Positions 16,377-26,734 of a DNA stretch of 33,019 bases are shown piece by piece; within the stretch, counting starts at the first letter, position 1, and the number at the start of each line of letters is the position of its first letter. A model generated the notes under the pieces. It saw only the letters and a list, made by a program, of their open reading frames with translations. It had not been told where the DNA came from and searched no databases. A program made the translations under genes and the position numbers. The DNA is taken from contig JASCIV010000194.1 of assembly GCA_030374735.1 (NCBI GenBank), positions 1 to 33,019 of the forward strand, written 5' to 3'. The stretch comes from Gracilaria caudata. Its lineage: Eukaryota; Rhodophyta; Florideophyceae; Gracilariales; Gracilariaceae.

Positions 16377-17442
16377 TCACTGAGCCGGTTTGATGTACGA
16401 ATAATATTCCATACACATATTTCGAAAGCGGAAGCACAACTTCGACAGTAAAGGAAGCTTTAGCGTCCTCTTTTAAGTTGTGCTCTAGTCCCCAAATTTC
16501 TTTCGAAAGCTTCATCGTTAAGCCATTTGAAATGCAAAGCACTGTTCTATCATCCTTACGAAGTTCTGTATGATAATATACCTTCTTTTTCGCGGGGGTG
16601 TCGATAACCCGATTCTCGTTCCTCAATATGCAAACCATCGTCGGTCAGCAGACCCACGACAGTTTTTCGTCTCCGAGACGAGCCCTGCAAATGATGCGTA
16701 TAATGAATATGGGGAACTAATACGTATGAAATGCAAATTATCTGTCGAATGCTCTACTTCTTGCTTCTCTGTTTCCTTCTTTCTCGTGTCCAATACTTCT
16801 TCACTTCGATATCATAGGAGATCCACCAAGAGCTCTAACCTGAGAAGCAGTTCTGACTCTGATCCACGAAAGCCTCGCCATTGCGGGCATCATAAATCCT
16901 CATTACAAAGTCATTGTAACAAAATTTTGTTTCACGAAGGTTACGTTCTTCATAAAAGTGAACAAATTTACTATTCACGGTGGCACACTGTCAACGAGAG
17001 GCAAAACGATAACGCAATGAAATCAAGACAGTTGTAGAAAAGGATGGACAACCAGCTTATCGGCGGAACGCAATGATCTTGAACGAATGAATGAATGAAC
17101 TGATCTTAGCTAGAGGAGAATATGTTACCGGATACAGAAACCCACAACAGTGGTCCTGTAGGATGTGCCAGAATAGATTCACCCAAATACATCCCTTCGG
17201 CTCTCGCAGCCAGAATGAAACTGGACGTGAGGTAGAGGAAACAGATCTGCTTTTCCTGTACAGAGGGATCAAAACTATGGTGATGTGATTGTTTGGCAGC
17301 AATAACGTTTTGATCCTTTTACACATTTTGGGCGTTACGTGGTCATGAATTATATTATATATGTACAAGCACAGGTGGAGCACCAACGACCTAGATATAC
17401 AAACAAGAGCTTACGTCTTACTATAGAGGATCTCTGTACCAT
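16377..17442. other. Convergent intergenic region, no gene recognised
   Basis: About 1.07 kb between the ends of the SDR gene and the propeller protein gene. A 155-codon open frame (16570-17037, plus) has an ATG but a composition and sequence unlike any family I know. A short GAAT repeat lies near 17083-17098. Nothing else is identified. Confidence 0.5.
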
Positions 17443-20400
17443 CTAACTATCTAAAACCTCGTCAATACACTGCAAGAAGGAAGCCAGATCCACAAGCATG
17501 CCATCAGATATTCTCTCAAACAACGCTTCCAGCGCGTTGTCGGTCCATTTCTCTGCCATATGAATGGTATTACGAACATGTTCTGCCTTGAGAAGGTCGC
17601 GAGCATGGAAAACAAGTATAGACTCTCCTTCCTTGCATGTAGCACGGGAGAACACTTCCGTCCACTGCTCTCTCCTTGAAGCCCTAACCCTTGTCAATAT
17701 CAGTCGGAACGCACGCATAAACATTTCTAAAGAGCACGCATTCTGAATCCCCACAATGTCATATATTATCTTCGCGACTGTTTTCTTTTCTGCATAGCCA
17801 ATTTCTTTCTCGGTAAAACATAGCATTGTTGTATATGCTTCTTGGTTGGTTAGTGTGTTCATATCCGGCACACGGAATGCTCGGCAGGCCTCTGCAAAAG
17901 CCTTCCTGCACTGTTCTAGAAGTCGGGCAGGAATCGTGATCTGATTGTGATCACTTCGTTCGTCCTCTTGTACTGGCATTACGCTTTTTTCAGGTTTCTT
18001 TTCAACCTGAACGGTGCCCTTGGTAGGCCAAAGTGTTTCCTTCTCTCCTGAGCCTAGAGACACCACATGAAACTGTTTATCCGCCACTGATGCAATCTTT
18101 TGTGGTATGCCGTTTGACACAGAAACATCACAAGAGCTTTTTGGTATGCTCGCTGCCCCCTCCAACGTCTCGCAAGCCTTATTTTCGATAATGTCAGCGT
18201 TACAAACCTCTTTCTTCGGGTTTTCCATAGCGGTGTTCTTCTCCTCCATTTCCCGTTTTGGAATCCCGGTTGGTCTCTGGATTAAACTGGATTGTACTTC
18301 CCTTTTTACGTTCTTTGTAGCATCAGACAGGTTTTGGTCAGATTTTCCGCTGTCTAAGGCCATAGGATCGCCATTTCGCATGGATTTGAACAATGATCCA
18401 GTACGCACGATATTCTGAGCTGCATGTTTCTCATTCTTGCTCCCAACGCTCACCTGCTTGTGATGAGCATCTGCGAGAGATTGGTTACTTCCAAGATTAT
18501 CCTTCTTTAAAATGAGCGGAGTTGGATGCTCGATTCCACTCTTCATATCAGTATTTCCTATCTTTTTCAACCGACTGTGTTCCCTTGCAGCAAATCGTGT
18601 GGCGGGAGTCCAGTCATCAGATTGGGGCGTACTAATAACTGACGCGCTTTCAATCTTTTCCTTTTCACATTCTTCGTCCAAAGGAATGCGATCAACATTC
18701 ATCTTCTTAGATCCCTCGGCAGATAAGCAATATTGCTTCGCGCTTTCCTTAGCAACCACTGTACATTTGTCATCCCTACTTCCTATTTTTGGGTCTTTCC
18801 TCCCATTTGAACTTTCAGACTTTAACCCTTTACTCTCGCCGACTCCATTTAGTTTTGCACTCGATTCCTGTGTCGGAACCTGAGAAACCTTCTCCGGAGA
18901 TGCTCGCGGACTATCTTTCTTTGAGTTCGCCTCAGTCAACTCCGACTGGCTACACTGCTTTGTCGGAACATCTTTTTTGTTCTGAGAATTGCTGCTTCCT
19001 TTACGCTTATCCCTCTTGACAATCCCGTTCTTGTCTTTAGTGGTACGGGAAGGCTCAAACGCTTTGATGTTCCGCGTCGATGGAGCCTTATCGACATGGA
19101 TCGCTGGCTTTGACTCTCTCTGATTGTTTGAGTTCTTGTTTTCTTTAGTCTCGGAGAGACTTGATGTGTTCTTATCTCTGCCGTTAATGACAAGAGGTTT
19201 TGGCTGAACAGCTTTTAGGGCATTTTGCCTTGAAGAAGCGGAGCTCACCAACCCTTCTGTTGGTGAAGATGATATTGGCCTTTTCGACTGGATGTGAGGT
19301 TCAAGTTGCGGTTCAGAGTTCTTCATATCTGGCAAGGAGCCAGCTTCTGTACTGCTCATAGATTCTCTCGTATTTACCTCACTTCGTGATTTGGTCGATG
19401 GCTTTTGTGCTGGAATTTGTACATCTACATCACTCGGATGGGCGGTTTTGTCATTTTCAAAGTGCCGAGTTGTATCTTCATTTAGTGTGGCATTGAATTC
19501 TGCGTGTGTGGCATCCTTTTCAATTTGACGGGGATCACTGCGTTTAAGAGCTCCTTCTTTAGGGGCGGAGGGAAGTGATTTCTTTTCTCCAGTACGCGAT
19601 GCTTTGTCACCTCGTCGCGAGTTTTGTGACTCTGTTTCACTGCTGGTCTTGGTTTGTTTCATATTATTATCCATTAGCCATGATGCGAACCTATTATGCA
19701 ATGGGGTTTGAACTGAAGATTCTGATGACTTCATAGCTGCCGAAGACCGTGAAGCAGACGGTGATTCATGCCGCAATGGACGAAGAGGAGAAGGATCCCT
19801 GCACAGGCGAAACGGGGTGCCCCCTGAATTCGTAGGTTGGCTCTTCCATGAGTTGTCCATAGGTCGTTGTTCCCGGGGTTGTTGTTCTGCTGGTGGATTT
19901 TCCGCTTCCGGTGGTGGGAGCCTTTCGGTTCTTGCTGGTTCTCTAGTGTCGCTAAAGAAGTGCAGGTCTAAACGAGGACCAGACCAACTCTTACCTGAAA
20001 TATCCGAAATTACAGCTACGGAATGAGAAACGTTCTCGGTTTCCATTGCGTTTGACACGGATACATAAGGATATATGTCAAAGATGTGTCCAATGGAGAT
20101 CGGTATTGGAATAATGAAGAGCAGGGTGGCATCGCTAACTCGAAATAGGCCAAGAGAAGATTCTTTTGATTTTCCACTGCTGCCAACTGCCGCCAAAATG
20201 TCAGGGTCGCGAGCAAATCGGCATTGTGAAAAGCCATGAAGTGTACGAGACTGTAGAACGATTGGCGCTTGGGCCCAGTCCTTCCGAGGACCGCTGTGGT
20301 ACACTTGCAAATCATTGTGCCTTGAACATAAAGCAAGCACGTCACCAGTCGCGGGCATATGCCAAGCTGTGCAGCTGTGTCTGTCCGGTGGGAAGCAATC

Positions 20401-21324
20401 TCGAATCGTGGTTACTGGGTTTCCTAGATTGTTGTAAACAACAATTTTATGTCTCTTGGCAATCGTACGTGCCGGGCTTACGCCACATAACCCAACGGCG
20501 ACGGTAGAGGCGTTCTCAGAGATAATTATCTGGTCGGCGATTCCATGTTCAACAGTTTCGAAGAGAGAAGCGTATGATTGAAGGTCTACAACAAATAATT
20601 GACTTTGAAAGGAAGATATATGGTCGCCACCGTCATCTACGGGACGCCTGCAGCCCCTGTAGAAGGACACTGCGGCGTACTTCGCGTCTGGTGATAGAGC
20701 ACACGCACGTGCATTCCTGAAAGCTCGGTGGAAAGACAACTTCTTAGGGGTGTAGTTTAAACCCGCAGCTGACCACAATCGAAAGTTACCATCTTGACAT
20801 GTGGTTACAGCAATCGATGCGTCGGAAGATAGCGCGGCACGAAACACGCGGTTGGGGTGGTGAAGCGTGTTCCGCAACTTTAAGCAATGCGGATTAGAAC
20901 TTACATCCCAAACCTGGGCTATGCCTTGCTTGCGGTTATCTGCTGTAGAGATGCAGCCAAGCGTGGCTTGAGAAAATGATGCAGAGAGGATGGCCGGGGA
21001 TTTGGCAGCGGAATTTCCGTCATGGAGGTCTCTGGGGAGAGCGGAAGCCACAGGGGCACTCCGACGACGCTTCTGAGGCCTTCTGGGTGGGGCGGCGTAG
21101 GAGGAATGAGATGAAGAATGAGGGGAGTCAAGTTCTCGACGTCGCGGGCGCGCTGTGTGCGGATGACGTGACGGGCTGAAGTGTGTATAGGCTGGAGACA
21201 GGGAACGTGGCGGAGTGTAAGGTCGCTTGCGTGTGAATGAGGCCGGCGGTGGATGAGAGCGATGTGGCGGATAGCTGTTGGAATACTTCGAGGAGAGCGG
21301 CGCGTAGTTGTTGGTGAAGGTCAT
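17443..21324 (-). CDS. Large WD40-propeller-like protein with long disordered region
   Basis: This single exon encodes 1293 residues. Residues 1-100 are basic and Arg/Ser/Pro-rich. Residues about 110-455 look like WD40-type blades, with repeated short strands such as GIAQVWDVSS, DGNFRLWSAAG, HKIVVYNN and LALCSRHNDLQVYHS, though the WD dipeptides are poorly kept. Residues about 460-1120 are Ser/Lys/Glu-rich low-complexity sequence. The final about 165 residues are predicted helical and well structured (LEQCRKAFAEACRAF through FLQCIDEVLDS). This plan recalls scaffold proteins such as the decapping enhancer EDC4, but I see no decisive signature and make no functional claim. The ATG at 21324 is the first in the frame. 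Confidence 0.75.
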   Translation of the reverse strand: MTFTNNYAPLSSKYSNSYPPHRSHPPPASFTRKRPYTPPRSLSPAYTHFSPSRHPHTARPRRRELDSPHSSSHSSYAAPPRRPQKRRRSAPVASALPRDLHDGNSAAKSPAILSASFSQATLGCISTADNRKQGIAQVWDVSSNPHCLKLRNTLHHPNRVFRAALSSDASIAVTTCQDGNFRLWSAAGLNYTPKKLSFHRAFRNARACALSPDAKYAAVSFYRGCRRPVDDGGDHISSFQSQLFVVDLQSYASLFETVEHGIADQIIISENASTVAVGLCGVSPARTIAKRHKIVVYNNLGNPVTTIRDCFPPDRHSCTAWHMPATGDVLALCSRHNDLQVYHSGPRKDWAQAPIVLQSRTLHGFSQCRFARDPDILAAVGSSGKSKESSLGLFRVSDATLLFIIPIPISIGHIFDIYPYVSVSNAMETENVSHSVAVISDISGKSWSGPRLDLHFFSDTREPARTERLPPPEAENPPAEQQPREQRPMDNSWKSQPTNSGGTPFRLCRDPSPLRPLRHESPSASRSSAAMKSSESSVQTPLHNRFASWLMDNNMKQTKTSSETESQNSRRGDKASRTGEKKSLPSAPKEGALKRSDPRQIEKDATHAEFNATLNEDTTRHFENDKTAHPSDVDVQIPAQKPSTKSRSEVNTRESMSSTEAGSLPDMKNSEPQLEPHIQSKRPISSSPTEGLVSSASSRQNALKAVQPKPLVINGRDKNTSSLSETKENKNSNNQRESKPAIHVDKAPSTRNIKAFEPSRTTKDKNGIVKRDKRKGSSNSQNKKDVPTKQCSQSELTEANSKKDSPRASPEKVSQVPTQESSAKLNGVGESKGLKSESSNGRKDPKIGSRDDKCTVVAKESAKQYCLSAEGSKKMNVDRIPLDEECEKEKIESASVISTPQSDDWTPATRFAAREHSRLKKIGNTDMKSGIEHPTPLILKKDNLGSNQSLADAHHKQVSVGSKNEKHAAQNIVRTGSLFKSMRNGDPMALDSGKSDQNLSDATKNVKREVQSSLIQRPTGIPKREMEEKNTAMENPKKEVCNADIIENKACETLEGAASIPKSSCDVSVSNGIPQKIASVADKQFHVVSLGSGEKETLWPTKGTVQVEKKPEKSVMPVQEDERSDHNQITIPARLLEQCRKAFAEACRAFRVPDMNTLTNQEAYTTMLCFTEKEIGYAEKKTVAKIIYDIVGIQNACSLEMFMRAFRLILTRVRASRREQWTEVFSRATCKEGESILVFHARDLLKAEHVRNTIHMAEKWTDNALEALFERISDGMLVDLASFLQCIDEVLDS

Positions 21325-23738
21325 CGTGCTTCACGGGGACGAGACTGTCTCGAAACTGTGTGCCGGCCGGGATGGCGAGGAGCGACATGTCTGGAATCAG
21401 AGCTGTGGCGCAGAGAGAGTTCTGGTGGGCGGCAGCACCCGTCCGTTACTGCCTGCTCCCGCTCGCTGTCTGCTCTGTATTACAGAGAGTCTGTAATTCA
21501 GTGTGCCACGCGCGGCAGACAGTACGCTTCGTGGTGACATCTTTTCGGCACCGATTCGGAAACCTAGTTCCCGAATCGGGGCGCGCTGCGCTGCCCGTGT
21601 GGACTGAAGGGTACTAAGTTAGTACTACTAACGTAAGGTAGAAGTAGAACACCAGCCGCCGATGGTGTCGGTCGGAGACGTTCACCAACGCGCGTTATGT
21701 CTCGTGCTTCGAGAGTGCAAGGCTTTTCGTACGTCATCGATGCACATCATGAAGTGACTTCGTGCGAACAACGTAAGTTCTTGGCGGATGGGCTTCTCTG
21801 TTGGAAACCGCGAATCTTTTAAAAACGTATTACAGTGCTCTGCGGTTGTGCAACCGTTACATAAAAGTGCTAGGCTTTGACATGACGTTTTGGAAGCAGA
21901 TCGTTCGAAGATTGCGGTTATCATAACTGCTGCACCTTTCGCAAGGGCATTATCGTTCCCGCTGTGTGGCTCCACAAGCATGCAAGCTATCAGATAGCAC
22001 ATGGCCCTTGTCCACAGCGTGCATTCAACGACACTCGACGGTATCTAACATCAAGTAATGATTACTTATACTCTCACGGGTCTCGAGCTTTGGAGACCGT
22101 CGATAAGAACCCCTTGATTGCAGCGGTAAGAGGGCGACAGGCGGCTTTCTACACCGAAATTCACTTTTACGTAGCCCCACTGGCAAACCTCAGACGCGAC
22201 CCAAAGTTACTTCTCGCTAGATTGCCAGACGATCGAGAGCATCTCACGACCTTTCTGCACACTACAGGGATGAGGGGGTCTCTACAAGACTGCACAGTAA
22301 GCTTGATATACTTTTCTATAAAGCTTGGACGCAGAGATATCTCACCCAAAACTGTGTGGTTTAAGAGGTTTACAGGCACTGTTCATGAGTCGGCCTCCAT
22401 CTAGAGAGCACTTCAAAGTAACACCATCCCCGGAAGTTAACCAGCAAAACGTATATCTAACTCACGACTGTTCGTGACATGAGGAGTTTGGCCCTTATCC
22501 ACTCGAGTCGTCACCGTTGCTTTCAATTACTGTCACCGTCTTCCAATTCCGACCCTACTCTTCTTTGCTTCCAGAGTCGTAACCTGCTCTCGTCTTAGGG
22601 ATTCGCCGTAGAGCTTTCAGTTGGAAGAAGTTTTGTCTTCGTGTTGCCCATCCGACGAGATCTCAACCTTCTGATGGTATTAGGAGCCTCTGCACCCAGC
22701 GTCTTTGCTGTTCGTTTTAGCTTCATTCCCACTTACAGCGTCCAGTCTACGGATCACACCCCACACTAGACGCCTCAGCTTTCTATTTACCCTGTTTCAT
22801 TACCCGGGCCGAGGACTTTGCAAGCAATCGCCATGATGAATACCTGATTGGCACATCTGAATGTGCCATAACCGATAATTCCTGTCCATGCTCACAGGTT
22901 GCTCCGTCACTACCATGCTTGAAGTATCAAGGCGACGGCTAATGCCTACTCGGTGTGTGTCGAGCATCATAAATATGTGATCATCTTGGGTATGGGAAGT
23001 GCAAGAAGTCAACCTGTGCGGTGTACACGGTGATGGAAGGTATGATGAATCATAGCGAGTTTGGTTGCATTTGGATGCCATCTGAGCTGTGAATGCCAAA
23101 ACTGATGTCTTTCATTCAATCAATGACGCTATTGCTGAGAATATGAACGCGCATGAACTGGTGTCAGAAGTACACACCGATGAACCTGACGTCACCGACC
23201 AAATGACTGGGAAGAGACGTTAATCTACTCTGTAGATTTATGGCAATACCGTACTAGGAGTGTTCAGGATTCGCTGACGAATTGCACGCATAAGGCCCTA
23301 CATGTTGCTGTCCAAACGGCATCTGAGGACAAACGTGATAGGAATCTTAACGTTTGCCTCAAACCTGCAACGTAACGTTTTCTTTTCCAAATAAGATGCT
23401 ACGGGATGAAGGGACGGGACTACTCCGGAATAGAACTGTGCAAGTGTCGTGCGTTGTGCAAAACAAAACCTGCAGTTGTTTATGTTCTCTTTTTGATATT
23501 GAATGGAAAAAGTCCGTGACTTGCTCGAATACTGCTTTTTCTTAAAAGCCCTCCGCTTTTCTCTCATAGAAGATTGCAAAGCATTCTGCCGCGTTCCCCA
23601 AGATTCAAACGCTAAAAGTAGCCAATTCCTAGATCGCTGACGCAGAATATCGACTTTTCACGCTCTACAATACCGTTTTCTTCACGTCCATCGCAGTTAT
23701 CGCCCTGTGATTGGCATTTTGAGAACACCTCCGGAGAA
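21325..23738. other. 2.4-kb gene-poor region
   Basis: No convincing gene. Open frames of 60-146 codons occur on both strands and most lack an ATG or any recognisable motif. An inverted repeat CCGATTCGG/CCGAATCGG with an 11-nt loop lies at 21551-21579. A small palindrome, GTTAGTA-C-TACTAAC, lies near 21617-21631. I found no transposase, reverse-transcriptase or integrase signature. Confidence 0.55.
21551..21579. repeat. Inverted repeat, 9-bp arms
   Basis: Perfect 9-base arms (21551-21559 and 21571-21579) with an 11-nt loop, about 230 bp upstream of the propeller gene start. Its role is unknown. Confidence 0.8.
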
Positions 23739-24822
23739 TTACGAACACTGTGTGTACACAACGTCACGGTTCACATCGAACATGGGTACCCAATCGAATC
23801 CTTGGGTGGTGTTAACGATATGCCCCAAGCCCGGGAATTGCTCATGGAATGCGAGAACCAAATCAGAGGTACGCGATAGATTGGCCATAAGCGATACACG
23901 GCTCCTGAAACCCTGTAGGCCATCGGTTTCGACTGGGCGTACCCATTCCGGATGTCTGAGCTGATCAGGCTGACTGAACCAGGCATCACCCACGCACATG
24001 ATTTTCTTATCACCACCGACATCAATTTGCACAACGGAATGACCAGGTGTATGTCCAGGGAAAAGCAAGAAGGTAATACCTGGAAGAGGCGATGCACCGT
24101 CGGCGACAAGCACAAGATCCTCTTTATATGCGGACAAAGCGCGGGAGAATATTGTACGGAAAGTGTCTGGTTGGAAACGAGGGATGAGTTCCCAGGTGGT
24201 TAGACGATGAGCTGATGCGAATGCTAGCTTTGCATTGACAATGGTCGGATATTGATTGCTATTACGTACTTAGAGTCGCGTTCGGCACACTGGGGTTAGG
24301 ATTAACAAAAGGTTCCGCAGTCCAGAACTCGTACTCCACTTCGGGGACGTAGACGGTGGCATGCGGGAAGGTACGATTGCCATCAGCGTGGACGAGGCCG
24401 GAAACGTGGTCGGGGTGACCGTGTGTGAGAAGTACGTGTTCAATTGACTCGGGTTCGACTCCAACGGATAACAAGTTGTCCAACAATATCCCGGTTGCGG
24501 CAAAAGGGGGGTTCGGGAGACCATTTGCTCCTGTGTCAACGAGGACACGACCAATCGGTAGATCTATCAGAAGGATGTTCTGCTGCCAGACAAGTGGCGA
24601 GGTGGATCGAAACACATACGAATAAGACAGAGAGACAGCTTCATCAGGAACGGAGAAAAAGTTACCTGGAAGCCTAATAGGTCCGTCCGAGGTGACTATG
24701 GCTGATACGTTGTTGATGGAGAAGTGATGTACATAAGGGTTGGCGGTGCAAGTGGATTGGAGAGCGGCAGATGCCGATGGAACAACCGCCAGCAAAGCAA
24801 GAAGCAGGGTGCTCACGGACAT
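23739..24822 (-). CDS. Secreted metallo-beta-lactamase-fold hydrolase (one intron)
   Basis: The exons are 24270-24822 and 23739-24166, giving 326 residues. The N-terminus MSVSTLLLALLAVVPSASA is a classic signal peptide. The core has LVDTGA, the zinc motif THGHPDH, the second-site histidine in FPGHTPGHS and the aspartate in GDAW. Family features at the end include AFHEQFPGLGHI. Several N-x-S/T sites fit a secreted glycoprotein. The domain order and motifs resemble bacterial and fungal stand-alone MBL hydrolases, whose substrates range from lactones to thioesters; none is assignable here. An in-frame ATG at 24873 would add 17 residues before the signal peptide. The ATG at 24822 has the better context (CCACCATGT). 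Confidence 0.87.
24167..24269 (-). other. 103-nt intron in the MBL gene
   Basis: On the minus strand the donor is GTACGT, a CTAAC branch motif lies near 24200, and the acceptor is CCAG ending at 24167. Splicing creates the codon for the N in PNATLN-TFRT and reconnects the two halves of the MBL domain. Confidence 0.9.
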
Positions 24823-25895
24823 GGTGGACAATGCCACCGTGAAGTCCCTATTGAGGAATGAGGTATGATGCATACGTCAACTCGAAGGGGAAAAAGAAAG
24901 AACTCTCAACAGCCAAACAGACCCAAGTGCTTGCAATGTTCTTGAAAAAACGGATCTCCTTTAGAAGAGTGTGTCTCAGTTCTCCGGGGAGGAACGTGAG
25001 ATATCGCTAGCGAAAGCCTACTGGATACCTAGGGATCTTCTTCTTTCTGTAACAGCATCACTGCACGTTACACTCATGCATGACGCTGGCCTCGATGACG
25101 CAATTCATGGGCGGGGATGGATTATGGATTGGATACTGTGTTGTAAGAAAAATGTATGTGGCGTAGAAATTGTGGCGGTATCTGTCGGTGATCAATATTA
25201 GAACGCGTATCATGTGAAGCAACCTGGGGCAAAAGTTCCAAGATGCCTTATACATGCCATGATGTTCGTCATCGTGATGAAGGGATGAAAGATGCGAGCC
25301 CGAAAAGAATCGCTGTCCGGAGGACACACAAGTTTTCACTGATTCGGCGCAGGAATGCAGAATATTAGTGGCCTTTGAGAAACAGTTTTATGAATGGTAG
25401 TTTTAAAACAACAGGGAGGCCGGCCTCTTCACCATTTTTGAGCGTGTACGGATCGCAGTTCCGCAATTTAGTCTGCAATTGCCCAAGTTGACGGTTTTGG
25501 AGTCCTAAAATTTGGACCAAGTCGACAGCATGAGAATCCGAGATTGTGTGGTTCGCAGCCATTCATGTTCATACCCAAATTAACCGAATTCTCAACACTG
25601 TCAAGGAAAGCCAACATCATCATGATCTTCATCATCATCATCATCATCACGCAATCTTACGACAATCTTACCGGTTAAGCGCCAACAGCTACGAAGGTAA
25701 GTCCTCTTACCTGAAGTTCTTCTGGAGCAGACTGGCGTGCCAGATTGAGAGATCTGTTACTCATTGAGCCTCGACAACACCCTGCAGCCCGGCCATTGAT
25801 ATCGTCGACTTTCGGCTGCGAGTTGGGGAAACCCTTTTTATTCAGTCGTTCCCAGCTGTGCAGGTATTGTTCTTAAAACCCATTTCCGTTTCATC
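24823..25895. other. Gene-poor region upstream of the MBL gene
   Basis: About 1.07 kb with only small, unrecognisable frames. It includes the MBL promoter region and a short CAT microsatellite. Confidence 0.5.
25630..25649 (+). repeat. CAT trinucleotide microsatellite
   Basis: Six or more uninterrupted CAT units, preceded by related imperfect CAT copies from about 25614. Confidence 0.85.
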
Positions 25896-26234
25896 ATGAT
25901 CATGGCCTTCTGCGAAAACTCATTAGCGTACACAGTCACCGCTGTGCAGTCCATGAAAAACCTGCAAGCTTGTGCGCAGTCCTCGTCGTCTTTCTGCAAT
26001 GCAGCCGTGCATCCAAGGGTTTCGACGTATACTCTGCTTAAACGTGTCGCTCGACCTCGGCAAGGTGCACACCCCACTATGCAGAGCGGTCGAGGTCCAC
26101 GCCGACCCGGGGACGGCGGGAACCCGAAAGACTCCCCTCAAAGAGACCTCTTTGTTCCCGTTTTTGTTGTAACTGCCATCGTTGGCTATACATTGATACT
26201 TGCTTGGGACCTAGCCAAAAGTTGGCTTAACTAA
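25896..26234 (+). CDS. Possible small single-pass membrane protein
   Basis: The frame encodes 112 residues from the ATG at 25896, or 51 residues from the in-frame ATG at 26079. The C-terminus has one clear transmembrane segment (DLFVPVFVVTAIVGYTLILA, about 84-103) followed by WDLAKSWLN. Before it is a Gly/Pro/Arg-rich hydrophilic stretch. The layout would suit a tail-anchored protein or a small organelle inner-membrane subunit, but I recognise no family. A non-ATG frame overlaps on the other strand and looks less likely. Existence as a gene is uncertain. Confidence 0.4.
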   Translation: MIMAFCENSLAYTVTAVQSMKNLQACAQSSSSFCNAAVHPRVSTYTLLKRVARPRQGAHPTMQSGRGPRRPGDGGNPKDSPQRDLFVPVFVVTAIVGYTLILAWDLAKSWLN

Positions 26235-26734
26235 TCCATTGCAGCGCCCTTCGCGTTTTCTTGTGTTGGTGGCTACCACCGAGTACGTTTCTAGACCAAC
26301 ACAGTTCTGGGTTATGAATAACAGCTTTCAATCTTAAGCATTTTATCCAAGCTGGGTGCTGGGAGTCAGTCTTTCCATTAGATTTGGGTTCACATTTGTC
26401 CGGATCCGTTTTCGACAAGCAAAGAGATTCTGATATATACCAAGAGCATGCGTGCGCCAGTGTTCTTCCCATATCTGACGTGAAAGTATCAGTACCGATC
26501 TTGCAATTTTGCACCCATATTTATTCCTGGACTCAGAGTACCGTCGTGCATACCTTCGTAGGATAGAGATAGCGAAATGTACAGATTATCCTTACCTTCT
26601 GCACACCTAATCTTCAGACAGAGTTCACCGTGAATTCTTGTGCTAATAGCCCAAAATCGCGTAGAGTGAAACCAACACGAAACCGAACCCATCCTCTCTT
26701 TTAGGCAAGGACATGAAGCCATCTAATTCTATCT
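26235..26734. other. Intergenic region, no gene seen
   Basis: About 500 bp with nothing recognisable. It holds the 3' flank of the orphan membrane protein gene. Confidence 0.5.

Noticed and set aside
21964..22404. 146-codon plus-strand frame in the gene-poor region
   Set aside because: Starts at a GTG only, shows no motif, and another unrelated frame overlaps on the opposite strand.
24425..24460. GGGTTCGACTCC resembling a tRNA T arm
   Set aside because: It is within the MBL coding sequence and the would-be T stem does not pair.
25613..25650. CAT-rich tract considered as a CRISPR-like or coding repeat
   Set aside because: It is a simple trinucleotide microsatellite with no spacers and no gene context.
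25838..26077. Minus-strand cysteine-containing frame (79 codons) that recalled CHCH mitochondrial proteins
   Set aside because: It lacks an ATG and the cysteine spacing (x10, x3, x5) does not fit twin CX9C or CX3C.
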